Shown: one piece after another, positions 1-8,930 of the stretch
How the letters are laid out: each line of letters opens with the position of its first letter
How positions within the stretch are numbered: position 1 is the first letter of the stretch
Assembly: GCF_030824435.1 (NCBI RefSeq)
Contig: NZ_JAVBXS010000027.1
Coordinates: 90,978 to 154,977, forward strand
From: Rheinheimera sp.
GTDB taxonomy: Bacteria; Pseudomonadota; Gammaproteobacteria; Enterobacterales; Alteromonadaceae
Length of the DNA: 64,000 nt
Direction of reading: 5' to 3'
Program-made: the position numbers and the translations under genes
The notes under the pieces: generated by a model
What the model was told of the DNA's origin: nothing
Database searches by the model: none
The model's input: only the letters and a program-made list of their open reading frames with translations

Positions 1-486
1 ATAGTCTTGGTACAACATATGCCTGCGGCTTTTACCGGGGCTTTTGCCAGCCGGTTAAATTCGCTGGCAAAAATTGAAGTGCGTGAAGCCGTTGATGGCG
101 ACCTGTTAAAACCAGGTGTTGCTTATCTGGCCCCAGGTGGTAAACAAATGCTGGTGGAAGGCTCGGAAAATCAGGCCAAATTACGTATTAAAGATGATGA
201 TTCACCGCGTATTACTTTTAAACCCAGTGTGGACATCACCTTTGGCACCGCAGCAAAAGTATTCAGTGACAAGGTACTTGCTATAGTACTGACCGGCATG
301 GGCTCGGATGGCCGTGATGGCTGTCGTCTGCTGAAACAATTTGGTTCTAAAATCTGGGCGCAGGACGAAGCCAGCTGTGTGGTGTATGGCATGCCGCAGG
401 CTGTTACCAGCGCAGGTTTAACAGATGTAGAAGTAAGTCTGCCTGATGTCGCCGGTAAAATAATGGCGGAAGTAGGTCATGGATAA
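1..486 (+). CDS. cheB: CheB protein-glutamate methylesterase, C-terminal part (5' end outside window)
   Basis: The reading frame is open from base 1 and encodes the last ~161 residues of CheB, which demethylates and deamidates chemoreceptors to reset chemotactic adaptation. Visible are the VQHMP block with the catalytic histidine at the left edge and the LTGMGSDGRDG block, whose aspartate completes the Ser-His-Asp triad. The catalytic serine and the N-terminal receiver domain lie upstream of the window. It ends in an 8-base overlap with the following motor gene, which fits a chemotaxis/flagellar operon. The TTG or ATG codons near the edge are internal, not real starts. Family assignment is secure. 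Confidence 0.95.
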   Translation: MVLVQHMPAAFTGAFASRLNSLAKIEVREAVDGDLLKPGVAYLAPGGKQMLVEGSENQAKLRIKDDDSPRITFKPSVDITFGTAAKVFSDKVLAIVLTGMGSDGRDGCRLLKQFGSKIWAQDEASCVVYGMPQAVTSAGLTDVEVSLPDVAGKIMAEVGHG

Positions 487-1222
487 ACTTTCTGTTGCTG
501 GTCTGATTTTAGGCCTGGCAGCTATTGCCAGCGGCTATACCTTGCATGGTGGTGAGTTATCAACCTTATTTGATATGCCTGCGCTGGTCATAGTGCTGGG
601 TGGAACCTTAGGTGCTGTGCTATTTCAGACACCTTTGCCACAGTTTACCGTGGGGATCAAAATGTTGTCCTGGGTGTTCCGTGCACAGTATGTGCCGCTT
701 AATGCCACGGTGGAGCGCTTGATCAACTGGGGTACTGCAGCACGCAGTAATGGTTTTTTATCACTGGAAGCTGAAGCGCTGCAGGAAACTGACCCATTTT
801 TACACAATGCATTGAATTTATTGGTTGATGGTGTAGAGCCAGCCATTTTGCAAGATGCACTGGATGCCGAATTAACACTTGAACGTGAACGTTTAATGCG
901 TTCGGCGCGTATTTATGAAGCTATGGGCGGTTATAGCCCAACCATCGGCATACTGGGTGCTGTGCTTGGCCTTATTCAGGCAATGCAAAACATCGACAAA
1001 CCAGAGTTATTGGGCAATGGTATTGCCACTGCTTTTGTCGCAACAGTCTACGGTGTGGGCTTTGCTAATCTGGTGTTTATCCCTATTGCCAACAAACTCA
1101 AGAGCGTGGTTATTCAGCGCACCCTCTATCAGGAGCTGATTGTTGAAGGGGTAGTGTCTATCGCCAATGGCGAAAATCCGCGGGTAATTGAACGCAAACT
1201 TGCCGCTTACCGGGTTGGTTGA
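479..1222 (+). CDS. motC: MotA/MotC-type flagellar motor stator subunit
   Basis: A 247-residue integral membrane protein of the MotA/TolQ/ExbB proton-channel family, the stator subunit that couples ion flow to flagellar rotation. Hydrophobic segments lie near residues 4-22 and 30-50, with two more around 150-170 and 185-205 (GGYSPTIGILGAVLGLIQAM is the typical third segment), separated by a large cytoplasmic loop. The ATG overlaps the end of cheB, and motD starts 4 bases after its stop. The pairing with motD and the position after cheB match the second stator set (MotCD) of Pseudomonas and Shewanella-like bacteria. Whether it uses H+ or Na+ cannot be decided here. Confidence 0.9.
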   Translation: MDKLSVAGLILGLAAIASGYTLHGGELSTLFDMPALVIVLGGTLGAVLFQTPLPQFTVGIKMLSWVFRAQYVPLNATVERLINWGTAARSNGFLSLEAEALQETDPFLHNALNLLVDGVEPAILQDALDAELTLERERLMRSARIYEAMGGYSPTIGILGAVLGLIQAMQNIDKPELLGNGIATAFVATVYGVGFANLVFIPIANKLKSVVIQRTLYQELIVEGVVSIANGENPRVIERKLAAYRVG

Positions 1223-1226
1223 ATTT

Positions 1227-2219
1227 ATGTATCGTTATCGTGAGCGTCATCAGCAAATGGACCAGGAGCCGCTTGACCGCTGGCTGGTTTCGTATGCAGA
1301 TTACGTCACGCTGATGTTTGCGCTTTTTGTGGTGTTGTATTCACTGGCTATTGCCAAAGAAGAAAAATTTAAAACAATTTCTACCACCTTATCTCAGGTA
1401 TTTGAAAAAGCGCCAGTGGCAGAAACCGGCGTGAAAGGGCCGGATGTGCTAACGGATAACAAACCGCGCAGTGATTATCAGAAGTTTGGTTCATCATTAG
1501 AAACTGCGACAGGCCCTGAGATTGTTGCTGATGCCAAAGAGCAGACCACCCAACAGGATCCAAAGTTTGGAAATCCGCTGGTATCGCTACAGGAACAGTT
1601 GACTCAATCGCTGGCAAATCTGATAGAGCAGGGGGTTGCCAAGGTTGAAAACGATGAAGACTGGCTGACCATTCAGCTTAACAGCGGTTTGTTATTTCCA
1701 AGCGGCAGTGCAGTGCAAACATCAACCGCAGAAGTGTTATTAAAAGAGATTGTGGGTATTCTGAACCAGACCGTTAATGTAGTGCGGGTGCGCGGTTATA
1801 CCGACAATCAGCCGATGAGCAATGAGATTTTCCCGTCAAACTGGGAACTGTCGATGGCGCGTGCAACGGCCATTTTACGCGAGTTACAACGTTTGGGCGT
1901 GCGCCCTGAGCGGCTGGCCGCTGAAGGTTATGGTGAATTTGCTCCTTTTGCCGACAACAGCACTGAACAAGGGCGGGCAGAGAACCGCAAGGTGGTGATT
2001 GCAATTTCCAAATTTGCAGCAAGGCCGCTCAAAGTACAACAACAGTTACCGTCAGAGGCAACGCCGGCTGAACTGCAAAAAGTGCTGCAACAGGCCACAA
2101 CTTTGCCGGCCGAAGATGGCACCATCCATGTCATTCGTTTGCCTCATGGTGGAATTAGAATTACATCTGCGCCGCCAACCAAGGCGGACGACACTGAACA
2201 AAAAAGCGGGAATAATTAA
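1227..2219 (+). CDS. motD: MotB/MotD-type stator protein with OmpA-like peptidoglycan-binding domain
   Basis: A 330-residue partner of MotC. The single membrane helix near the N-terminus follows WLVSYADYVTLMFALFVVLY, and the aspartate of that segment is the conserved ion-binding residue of MotB proteins. A ~100-residue linker leads to an OmpA/MotB domain (about residues 150-260) with the typical VRGYTDNQP and ENRKVVI motifs, which anchors the stator to peptidoglycan. The chosen ATG at 1227 sits 4 bases after the motC stop; the frame continues upstream to 1188, but that would only add residues overlapping motC. The tail after the OmpA domain is low-complexity and rich in Q and T. Confidence 0.9.
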   Translation: MYRYRERHQQMDQEPLDRWLVSYADYVTLMFALFVVLYSLAIAKEEKFKTISTTLSQVFEKAPVAETGVKGPDVLTDNKPRSDYQKFGSSLETATGPEIVADAKEQTTQQDPKFGNPLVSLQEQLTQSLANLIEQGVAKVENDEDWLTIQLNSGLLFPSGSAVQTSTAEVLLKEIVGILNQTVNVVRVRGYTDNQPMSNEIFPSNWELSMARATAILRELQRLGVRPERLAAEGYGEFAPFADNSTEQGRAENRKVVIAISKFAARPLKVQQQLPSEATPAELQKVLQQATTLPAEDGTIHVIRLPHGGIRITSAPPTKADDTEQKSGNN

Positions 2220-3008
2220 TTGGTCGTTTGGACTATTGCAAATCAAAAAGGTGGTGTAGGTAAAACTACCACCACTGTCACTTTAGGCGCGCTGCTGGCT
2301 GAGCGTGGCAACAGGGTATTATTGATCGACACAGATCCACATGCTTCGTTAACCTATTATTTTGGTATTGACGCTGAAGAGCTGGAAAACAGTGTGTATG
2401 ACATTTTTATCCGGGGCAAAACGATCAGCAAAGAAGAAATTATGCAGTCGTTATGCCCAAGTGGCATGAATAATCTGGATATTCTGCCATCTTCTATGGC
2501 GCTTGCCACACTCGACAGATCGTTAGGTGATAAAGGTGGTATGGGCCTTATTTTAAAAAAGGCGCTGGCGAAAATTGCTGACGAATATGATTATGTGTTA
2601 ATTGACTGTCCGCCGGTGATTGGGGTGTTGATGGTCAATGCGATGGCGGCCTGCGACAGAATTCTGATACCGGTGCAAACCGAATTTTTGGCGCTGAAAG
2701 GTCTGGATCGCATGCTGGCAACGATGCAGTTGATGCAAAGCAGTAATCAGCCGGGTTACCAGTTCACCATAGTGCCGACCATGTACGACAAGCGCACCAA
2801 GGCGTCATTGGAAGCATATAAAGAACTGAAAGCCAAATACCATGATTTGGTTTGGTCAGCAGTTATTCCGATAGACACCAAGATGCGTGATGCCAGTCTG
2901 GCGCAAACGCCGCCACCAGTGTATGCGCCAAAATCCCGTGGGGTTTTTGCTTACAATACATTGCTGACTTATTTATTGCAGCTGAGCCCGGAGTCCGTGC
3001 ATGAGTGA
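2220..3008 (+). CDS. parC: ParA/MinD-like ATPase, probable polar chemotaxis-array localiser ParC
   Basis: A 262-residue ParA-family ATPase with a deviant Walker A motif (QKGGVGKTTTT, residues 9-19) and LLIDTDPHAS and VLIDCPPVIG blocks. It starts with TTG directly after the motD stop. In Vibrio and relatives a ParA-like protein in this position (ParC) brings chemotaxis arrays to the cell pole and helps partition them; it acts with ParP, encoded next. The location between motD and a CheW-domain gene, far from any replication origin or parB, supports this role over plasmid or chromosome partitioning. The symbol is by analogy. Confidence 0.85.
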   Translation: MVVWTIANQKGGVGKTTTTVTLGALLAERGNRVLLIDTDPHASLTYYFGIDAEELENSVYDIFIRGKTISKEEIMQSLCPSGMNNLDILPSSMALATLDRSLGDKGGMGLILKKALAKIADEYDYVLIDCPPVIGVLMVNAMAACDRILIPVQTEFLALKGLDRMLATMQLMQSSNQPGYQFTIVPTMYDKRTKASLEAYKELKAKYHDLVWSAVIPIDTKMRDASLAQTPPPVYAPKSRGVFAYNTLLTYLLQLSPESVHE

Positions 3009-3765
3009 TCTGGTTGCCAGTCATAAAGTGATGCGCAATTATCTGGCTGCTCTGCTGACGGAAGAGCAGGAGCCTGAGGTAAAAACTGCTGTTGTTGATG
3101 TGAAAAAACAGCAGCTGAATCAGCTGTTGTCGACAGTCACTACTGCACCTGCGCAGGTAGCTCCGGCAGTGGCCAAAGCCAGAGCTGAAGCAAAAGTTAC
3201 CGCTGAAATTGTTAAACCTGCCGCAGTTGTCCCAGTGGCAAAAGTGGCGCCGGTGTTGTTACCAAAAAAAGAAGTTCCACCGCCAATGCCGCCAGTGCAA
3301 GCCGTGGTAAAAGAATACCGGCAGGGGCGTTTTCAGGCATTATTTTTTGAAGTGGCCGGCTTAAAAGTGGCATTACCGCTAAAAGAGCTTGGTGGCATCC
3401 ATCAGATCACCAGTATCAACACTTTGCCTGGTAAACCTGTTTGGTATAAAGGCGTGATGTTATACCGCGAGCAGAAAATCAACGTTGTTGATACCGCTAT
3501 GTGGGTCATGCCAGAAAAGTATGACCAACAACTGGCAGAAAGTCTAAACTATCAATATGTTATTATGCTGGGCAAAAGTTCATGGGGTATTGCCTGTGAG
3601 TCTTTGATCAACACAGTGGCCTTAGAACAAGAAGACGTAAAATGGCGCGCCGCGCAAGGGAAACGCCCATGGTTAGCCGGATTGATTAAACAACATATGT
3701 GTGCTTTGTTAGATGTAGATGCCTTGATTGCGTTGCTCGCGCAGGGCGCAGGCAGTTCAGACTAA
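3001..3765 (+). CDS. parP: CheW-domain protein, probable ParP (array-interaction factor)
   Basis: A 254-residue protein with a low-complexity Ala/Pro/Val/Lys-rich N-terminal half (residues ~20-100) and a C-terminal CheW-like domain (about 110-250, YRQGRFQALFFEVAGLKVALPL onward). This matches ParP, which binds ParC and CheA and holds chemotaxis arrays at the pole. The ATG overlaps the parC stop by 8 bases, which suggests translational coupling. The extended linker and the neighbour parC separate it from the ordinary CheW encoded next. Function is inferred from architecture and context. Confidence 0.8.
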   Translation: MSDLVASHKVMRNYLAALLTEEQEPEVKTAVVDVKKQQLNQLLSTVTTAPAQVAPAVAKARAEAKVTAEIVKPAAVVPVAKVAPVLLPKKEVPPPMPPVQAVVKEYRQGRFQALFFEVAGLKVALPLKELGGIHQITSINTLPGKPVWYKGVMLYREQKINVVDTAMWVMPEKYDQQLAESLNYQYVIMLGKSSWGIACESLINTVALEQEDVKWRAAQGKRPWLAGLIKQHMCALLDVDALIALLAQGAGSSD

Positions 3766-3792
3766 GCACGGACCAAGCGAGAGGAGCGATTC

Positions 3793-4287
3793 ATGAGCAA
3801 TTTAATGGCGCAAGCAGGCAATACCAAAGAACAGAATGATGTCGTGCTGCAATGGGTGACTTTTAAGCTGCAGGAAGAAACCTACGGTATTAATGTGATG
3901 CAGGTGCAGGAAGTATTGCGCTACACCGATATAGCTCCGGTACCTGGTGCGCCTTCTTATGTACTTGGTATTATCAACCTGCGCGGTAATGTGGTGACAG
4001 TCATTGACACCCGTTCACGTTTTGGTTTACCGCCAACAGACGTGACTGAAAACAGCCGTATTGTAATTATTGAAGCCGATAAACAAGTGATTGGTATTTT
4101 GGTCGACAGCGTGGCTGAAGTTGTTTATCTGCGTGGTTCAGAAATTGACACGGCACCTAATGTAGGCACTGATGAAAGCGCTAAGTTTATTCAGGGTGTA
4201 TCAAACCGCGATGGCGAATTGCTGATCCTGGTTGACCTGAACAAACTACTGACTGATGAAGAGTGGGACGAAATTACCAGTATTTAA
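3793..4287 (+). CDS. cheW: CheW chemotaxis coupling protein
   Basis: A 164-residue CheW that bridges chemoreceptors and the CheA kinase in the cytoplasmic array. The protein is a single CheW domain with the typical YGINVMQVQEVLRY, YVLGIINLRGNVVTVID and LLILVDLNKLL blocks. The ATG at 3793 is preceded by a clear purine-rich ribosome-binding site (GAGAGGAGCG). It is separated from parP by only 27 bases, so it is part of the same transcript. Confidence 0.95.
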   Translation: MSNLMAQAGNTKEQNDVVLQWVTFKLQEETYGINVMQVQEVLRYTDIAPVPGAPSYVLGIINLRGNVVTVIDTRSRFGLPPTDVTENSRIVIIEADKQVIGILVDSVAEVVYLRGSEIDTAPNVGTDESAKFIQGVSNRDGELLILVDLNKLLTDEEWDEITSI

Positions 4288-4300
4288 TCAGGTCCTCCCC

Positions 4301-4753
4301 GTGTCTTTTCCTATCGAATGGTTAACTCTCGCCGTAGTACCGGCAGTAGCAATACTGCTGGTTTTTGTTGTTTTTTGGCAACACAGAATACAACAACAAC
4401 AGCATCTGTTGTTGGTCGCACGCATGGAAGAGTTGCAGCAAGCGCTGAATCTGAGCCGTGCAGAAGTAGAAGAACTCAGAAATGGTGTTATTGGTGTGGG
4501 GCAACGTATTCTGACTGCCGAACGGCTGTTACAACAAATGCAGTTGCATCAGCAGACGCTGGCATCCGAACTTGAGCAGTTGTCAGAACATCAGCAAAAA
4601 ATTCAGTTGGCGGATCCCGAATCCAAACTCTATAGCAGGGCGATGAAAATGGTGCAATTAGGCGCCGGCCTTGAAGAAATTATGCAGGAATGTGAATTGC
4701 CGCGTGCCGAAGCTGAGTTATTACTCAATCTGCATCGTCAGCAAAATGGCTGA
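4301..4753 (+). CDS. DUF2802 family membrane-anchored coiled-coil protein
   Basis: A 150-residue protein starting with GTG 13 bases after the cheW stop; an upstream frame extension to 4256 overlaps cheW and is less likely. It has one N-terminal hydrophobic helix (about residues 7-27, LTLAVVPAVAILLVFVVFW), then a glutamine-rich coiled coil (about 30-105), and a short C-terminal segment (MKMVQLGAGLEEIMQECELPRAEAELLL) that resembles a helix-turn-helix-like tail. DUF2802 genes are commonly the last gene of flagellar/chemotaxis operons in gammaproteobacteria; the function is unknown. It closes the chemotaxis block here. Confidence 0.75.
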   Translation: MSFPIEWLTLAVVPAVAILLVFVVFWQHRIQQQQHLLLVARMEELQQALNLSRAEVEELRNGVIGVGQRILTAERLLQQMQLHQQTLASELEQLSEHQQKIQLADPESKLYSRAMKMVQLGAGLEEIMQECELPRAEAELLLNLHRQQNG

Positions 4754-5027
4754 TGCCTGCGCTTGTTGTGTCAAATCAAGTCGAGACTAATTTAGCGAAA
4801 GTTGTAGATACGAAACTACGCCGCCAGTCGCCCATTTGTTTTTATCCCTAAGCTTTAGCTTTTATCTGTCTGCCGGCAATGCCATGCCAACTTTTGTCCC
4901 CGCTATTGTGCTGAAAAGCCTTGCCAATGCTGTGTTTAGCTGCAGTATCGGCGAGCACAATGCTGTTACTTTCAGCTGAGGTTTGATAAGCTGCAAATTA
5001 TTTACGGCTAAGCTACGGAATCTGCTT
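4754..5027. other. Intergenic gap between chemotaxis and polysaccharide clusters
   Basis: These 274 bases hold no convincing gene. There is no clear rho-independent terminator after the DUF2802 gene; the best structure is a weak 4-bp stem (GTAG/CTAC near 4802-4818). I see no JUMPstart element. A TTGATA hexamer at 4983 could be a -35 box for the polysaccharide operon, but no good -10 box follows at the right distance. Confidence 0.4.
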
Positions 5028-6158
5028 ATGTTAAAGGTACTCAGTGTGTTTGGAACCCGGCCTGAAGCCATTAAAATGGCGCCGCTGGTGAATTTATTAA
5101 AACAAGACCCCGCCATCGACAGCCGTGTTTGTGTAACAGGACAACACCGTGAAATGCTCGACCAGGTGCTGAAGCTGTTTCATATTGTGCCTGAATATGA
5201 TTTGGCCATTATGAAAGCTGGTCAGGATTTATATGATGTCTCTACCAGTATTTTATTAAACATCAAACCTGTGCTGCGAGATTTCCAGCCTGACATAGTT
5301 CTGGTGCATGGCGACACCAGCACCACTTTTGCTGCTGCCCTGGCTTGTTATTATGAAAAAACAGCGGTAGGTCATGTGGAAGCAGGTTTGCGTACCGGCA
5401 ATATTTACAGCCCATGGCCGGAAGAGGCTAACCGCCGTTTAACCGGTGCTATTACCACTTTACACTTTGCCCCTACCGCCACCTCACAGCATAACCTGCT
5501 TGCTGAAAATGTCGATCCGGTTAAAGTTTTTGTCACAGGCAATACTGTTATTGACGCATTACATCAGGTGGTCGCTAAAATTGATGCCGACCCGCAGCTG
5601 TCGGGCGATTTTGCCAGCAAATTTCCGTATGGTCAGGATGGTCGCAGGCTGATTCTGGTCACAGGCCATCGCCGTGAGAGTTTTGGTGCTGGTTTTGAAA
5701 ACATCTGCGCTGCGCTAAAAGCTATTGCTGAACAATTCCCTGATGCCGACATTGTGTATCCGGTACATTTAAACCCGAATGTTCGTGAACCTGTATTCCG
5801 TTTACTCAGCAACGCTTCAAATGTGCATCTGATCGAACCTCAGGATTATTTACCTTTTGTCTATTTAATGAGCCGCAGTTATCTGGTACTGACCGACTCA
5901 GGTGGTATTCAGGAGGAAGCGCCTTCTTTAGGTAAACCTGTGCTGGTGATGCGCGACACCACAGAGCGGCCTGAAGCTGTTGCCGCAGGCACAGTTAAAC
6001 TTGTGGGTACTGACAAAGACAAAATTGTTAATGAAGTCAGTAAACTGATGACCGATAGTCATTATTATCAGACCATGAGTTTTGCCCATAATCCATATGG
6101 TGATGGTCAGGCTTGTAGCCGCATTGTTGAGGCTATCAAAGCTTATTTTGTGAAATAA
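5028..6158 (+). CDS. wecB: UDP-N-acetylglucosamine 2-epimerase (non-hydrolysing)
   Basis: A 376-residue cytoplasmic enzyme, the same length as E. coli WecB, that interconverts UDP-GlcNAc and UDP-ManNAc. Recognisable blocks are [14 protein letters not shown] at the N-terminus, [45 protein letters not shown] and [19 protein letters not shown]. The ATG at 5028 gives the family-typical start; a longer frame from 4983 adds residues without similarity. It opens the polysaccharide cluster. No dedicated WecC or WecG partner is evident, so UDP-ManNAc may be used directly or oxidised by one of the two dehydrogenases encoded downstream. Confidence 0.93.
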   Translation: MLKVLSVFGTRPEAIKMAPLVNLLKQDPAIDSRVCVTGQHREMLDQVLKLFHIVPEYDLAIMKAGQDLYDVSTSILLNIKPVLRDFQPDIVLVHGDTSTTFAAALACYYEKTAVGHVEAGLRTGNIYSPWPEEANRRLTGAITTLHFAPTATSQHNLLAENVDPVKVFVTGNTVIDALHQVVAKIDADPQLSGDFASKFPYGQDGRRLILVTGHRRESFGAGFENICAALKAIAEQFPDADIVYPVHLNPNVREPVFRLLSNASNVHLIEPQDYLPFVYLMSRSYLVLTDSGGIQEEAPSLGKPVLVMRDTTERPEAVAAGTVKLVGTDKDKIVNEVSKLMTDSHYYQTMSFAHNPYGDGQACSRIVEAIKAYFVK

Positions 6159-6177
6159 TTAATTACAGTGGAGCAGG

Positions 6178-6203
6178 ACACAGTGGTTTTGCCACCACTG
6201 TGT
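6178..6203 (+). terminator. Intercistronic hairpin after wecB
   Basis: A perfect 9-bp inverted repeat (ACACAGTGG / CCACTGTGT) with an 8-base loop lies 20 bases after the wecB stop. Only a short T-rich run (TTTATCT) follows, so it could be a weak terminator, an attenuator or an mRNA-stabilising 3' structure. The rest of the gap to 6283 shows no gene. Confidence 0.45.
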
Positions 6204-6283
6204 TTATCTGTGCCGGGTGTTCAGCTTCATGTGGTAAAAAAACAGCAACTGAATGCACAGCAACAAGGACAGCAGAGAGAGTT

Positions 6284-7306
6284 ATGAATACATTTGAACA
6301 ACGTCAGCAGCAACTGATAGCAACGCCAAAAACCTGGCTGGTGACGGGGTGTGCCGGTTTTATTGGCTCTAACTTATTAGAAACATTATTAAAACTGGAT
6401 CAGAAGGTCGTTGGACTTGATAATTTTGCCACCGGCCACAGACATAATCTGCAGCAGGTGCAGGCTTTAGTCAGCCCGGCGCAGTGGCAGGGGTTTCGTT
6501 TTATTGAAGGCGACATCCGCGAACTGAGTGACTGTCAGGCTGCTGTTGCCGGCGTCGATTATGTGTTGCACCAGGCGGCTTTAGGTTCAGTACCACGTTC
6601 GATCAACGACCCGCTGGCCACTAATAACACCAATATCAACGGCTTTCTTAATATGTTGCAGGCAGCCAAAGAAGCGGGTGTACAAGGTTTTGTTTATGCT
6701 GCATCCAGTTCTACTTATGGCGATCATCCGGCTTTGCCCAAAGTAGAAGAAAATATTGGCAACCCTTTGTCACCTTATGCCGTGACCAAGTATGTGAATG
6801 AGTTATACGCCGATGTATTTTCCCGTTGTTATGGTTTTCACAGTACAGGCCTGCGTTATTTTAATGTGTTTGGCCCAAGGCAGGACCCCAATGGCGCTTA
6901 TGCCGCTGTGATCCCCAAATGGACAGCTGCCATGCTGGCGAACGAAGATGTTGCGATCAATGGTGATGGTGAAACCAGCCGCGATTTTTGTTTTGTCGCC
7001 AATGCGGTTCAGGCCAATATTCTGGCAGCCACCACAGCCCTTGGCAAAAGCGAAGTGTTTAACGTCGCAGTGGGTGACAGAACCACATTAAATGATTTAT
7101 TTCAGGCCATTCAGCAAACGCTCAGCGCCAATGGTGCCAACTATGGCAAAGAACCCCTGTATCGCGATTTTCGTGCCGGTGATGTACGCCATTCTCAGGC
7201 AGATGTCAGCAAAGCAGAAAGGCTGCTGGGGTATGTACCAGGCCATACACTGACTGCTGGTCTTGCCATTGCAATGCCTTGGTATATCCGCAATAACACA
7301 AAATGA
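6284..7306 (+). CDS. wbpP: UDP-GlcNAc/UDP-GalNAc 4-epimerase, WbpP/TviC type
   Basis: A 340-residue extended short-chain dehydrogenase/reductase. The Rossmann motif [20 protein letters not shown], the segment [17 protein letters not shown], and the catalytic YAVTK with a preceding serine-rich [10 protein letters not shown] match Pseudomonas WbpP and Salmonella TviC closely. It interconverts UDP-GlcNAc(A) and UDP-GalNAc(A). The ATG at 6284 follows AGAGAGAG and gives the WbpP-like N-terminus; the upstream frame from 6200 is cysteine-rich and unrelated. With the WbpO/TviB-like dehydrogenase at 12691 it would make UDP-GalNAcA. Confidence 0.9.
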   Translation: MNTFEQRQQQLIATPKTWLVTGCAGFIGSNLLETLLKLDQKVVGLDNFATGHRHNLQQVQALVSPAQWQGFRFIEGDIRELSDCQAAVAGVDYVLHQAALGSVPRSINDPLATNNTNINGFLNMLQAAKEAGVQGFVYAASSSTYGDHPALPKVEENIGNPLSPYAVTKYVNELYADVFSRCYGFHSTGLRYFNVFGPRQDPNGAYAAVIPKWTAAMLANEDVAINGDGETSRDFCFVANAVQANILAATTALGKSEVFNVAVGDRTTLNDLFQAIQQTLSANGANYGKEPLYRDFRAGDVRHSQADVSKAERLLGYVPGHTLTAGLAIAMPWYIRNNTK

Positions 7307-7349
7307 TCCGCCACTTCGGTTCTGTACAGCTCACAAAAAGGGATATTGA

Positions 7350-8696
7350 ATGAAAGTCACAGTTTTTGGCATTGGGTATGTGGGTTTGGTGCAGGCCGCA
7401 GTGCTGGCCGAAGCCGGTCATAAAGTTTGTTGTGTTGATGTGAATCCAAAACGGGTGGCCGATTTAAAAGCCGGCATTATTCCGATTTTTGAACCTGGTT
7501 TATCAGCACTGGTGCAACAGGGCGTGGCACAAGGACAACTTGAGTTCACCACTGATGCTGCTGTTGGTGTGGAATTTGGCGAGTTACAGTTTATTGCTGT
7601 GGGTACACCACCGGACGAAGATGGCTCTGCTGATCTGCAATATGTGCTGAAAGTGGCCTCTAGCATTGCCGAACATATGACCAGCCCGAAGATTGTGATT
7701 AATAAATCGACTGTTCCTGTGGGCACGGGTGACAAAGTCAAGGCGGTGATAGCTGCCAGTCTGGCAAAACGCCAGGCCGACATTCAGTTTGCAGTAGTGT
7801 CTAATCCGGAGTTTTTAAAAGAAGGCGCTGCAGTGGCAGATTGTCAGCGGCCGGATCGTATTATTCTGGGCACAGATAACCCATGGGCAGAACAAAGTTT
7901 ACGTGAGTTGTACGCACCATTTAACCGTAATCACGACAAAATTATTGTGATGGATGTACGCAGCGCAGAACTGACCAAATATGCCGCCAACTGTATGTTG
8001 GCGACCAAAATTAGTTTTATGAACGAAATGGCCAATCTGGCAGAGCTGCTTGGTGCTGATATTGAGCAGGTTCGCCATGGTATTGGTTCTGATCCCCGCA
8101 TTGGTTACCACTTTATTTACCCTGGTTGTGGTTATGGCGGTTCTTGTTTTCCAAAAGACGTACAGGCATTAATCCGTACTGCGGAACAAACAGGTTATAA
8201 CACCACGCTGTTAAAGTCGGTCGAAGCGGTGAACAACCAACAGAAACATAAGTTGTTTCAGAAACTTCAACAGCATTTTGGCGCCGATTTGTCCGGGAAA
8301 ACTATTGCACTCTGGGGTTTAAGTTTTAAACCAAATACCGATGATATGCGCGAAGCGCCAAGCCGGGAGCTGATGGACGCTTTATGGGCTGCCGGCGCTA
8401 AGGTACAGGCTTTTGACCCTGAAGCTATGGAAGAAACCCAACGCATTTATGGCATCAGGCCGGATTTAAAGCTGGTTGGCACCAAAGAGGCAGCCTTGCA
8501 TCAAGCCGATGTGTTGGTGATTTGTACCGAATGGAAAACCTTCAGATCTCCGGATTTTGACCAGTTAAAACAGAATTTGCGCCAGCCGGTGATAGTGGAT
8601 GGCCGTAATCTGTTTGATCCGGTCAAAATGCAACAACTGGGCTTTTCTTATTACGCCATTGGGCGCGGTGACAGCGTCCGGCAGTATCCGCAGTAG
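7350..8696 (+). CDS. ugd: UDP-glucose 6-dehydrogenase
   Basis: A 448-residue NAD-dependent nucleotide-sugar dehydrogenase that oxidises UDP-glucose to UDP-glucuronate. The N-terminal Rossmann motif is [20 protein letters not shown], the active-site cysteine lies in [14 protein letters not shown] near residue 260, and the substrate-binding [17 protein letters not shown] segment is conserved. An AAAAAGGGA ribosome-binding site precedes the ATG. The sequence groups with Ugd rather than the WecC/WbpO branch, so the cluster has two different sugar dehydrogenases. Confidence 0.93.
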   Translation: MKVTVFGIGYVGLVQAAVLAEAGHKVCCVDVNPKRVADLKAGIIPIFEPGLSALVQQGVAQGQLEFTTDAAVGVEFGELQFIAVGTPPDEDGSADLQYVLKVASSIAEHMTSPKIVINKSTVPVGTGDKVKAVIAASLAKRQADIQFAVVSNPEFLKEGAAVADCQRPDRIILGTDNPWAEQSLRELYAPFNRNHDKIIVMDVRSAELTKYAANCMLATKISFMNEMANLAELLGADIEQVRHGIGSDPRIGYHFIYPGCGYGGSCFPKDVQALIRTAEQTGYNTTLLKSVEAVNNQQKHKLFQKLQQHFGADLSGKTIALWGLSFKPNTDDMREAPSRELMDALWAAGAKVQAFDPEAMEETQRIYGIRPDLKLVGTKEAALHQADVLVICTEWKTFRSPDFDQLKQNLRQPVIVDGRNLFDPVKMQQLGFSYYAIGRGDSVRQYPQ

Positions 8697-8930
8697 TTGT
8701 GGTGGCATGACACAACAAACTGTCGGGTGGGTTAAATTGGTGTTAACAATTGATGCGCAATAACAAAGAGTAACATGGAAAAGGCTCGCCTAACGGTTTA
8801 CAACCTGTGTAGAATATGCGGCCTTTCTGAGCTTGCCTGTGTGCAGTAAACCCTTGTGACACGCACCTTAAACTGATTTATTCAGACCGATAGTGCGCTC
8901 ATACGGATATAAAAAAGCTGGAGTAAAACA

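Noticed and set aside
4802..4818. Terminator after the DUF2802 gene
   Set aside because: The stem is only 4 bp and no T-run follows.
5028..6158. Enterobacterial common antigen locus
   Set aside because: wecB and WecA- and WecE-like proteins are present, but wecC, wecF, wecG and the ECA gene order are not; the cluster instead shows WbpM, WbpO, WbpP and WbpL features.
8697..8930. Promoter for the SLBB export gene
   Set aside because: TAGAAT at 8810 looks like a -10 box, but no -35 box lies at a proper distance, and other hexamer pairs here are poor; I could not support one.
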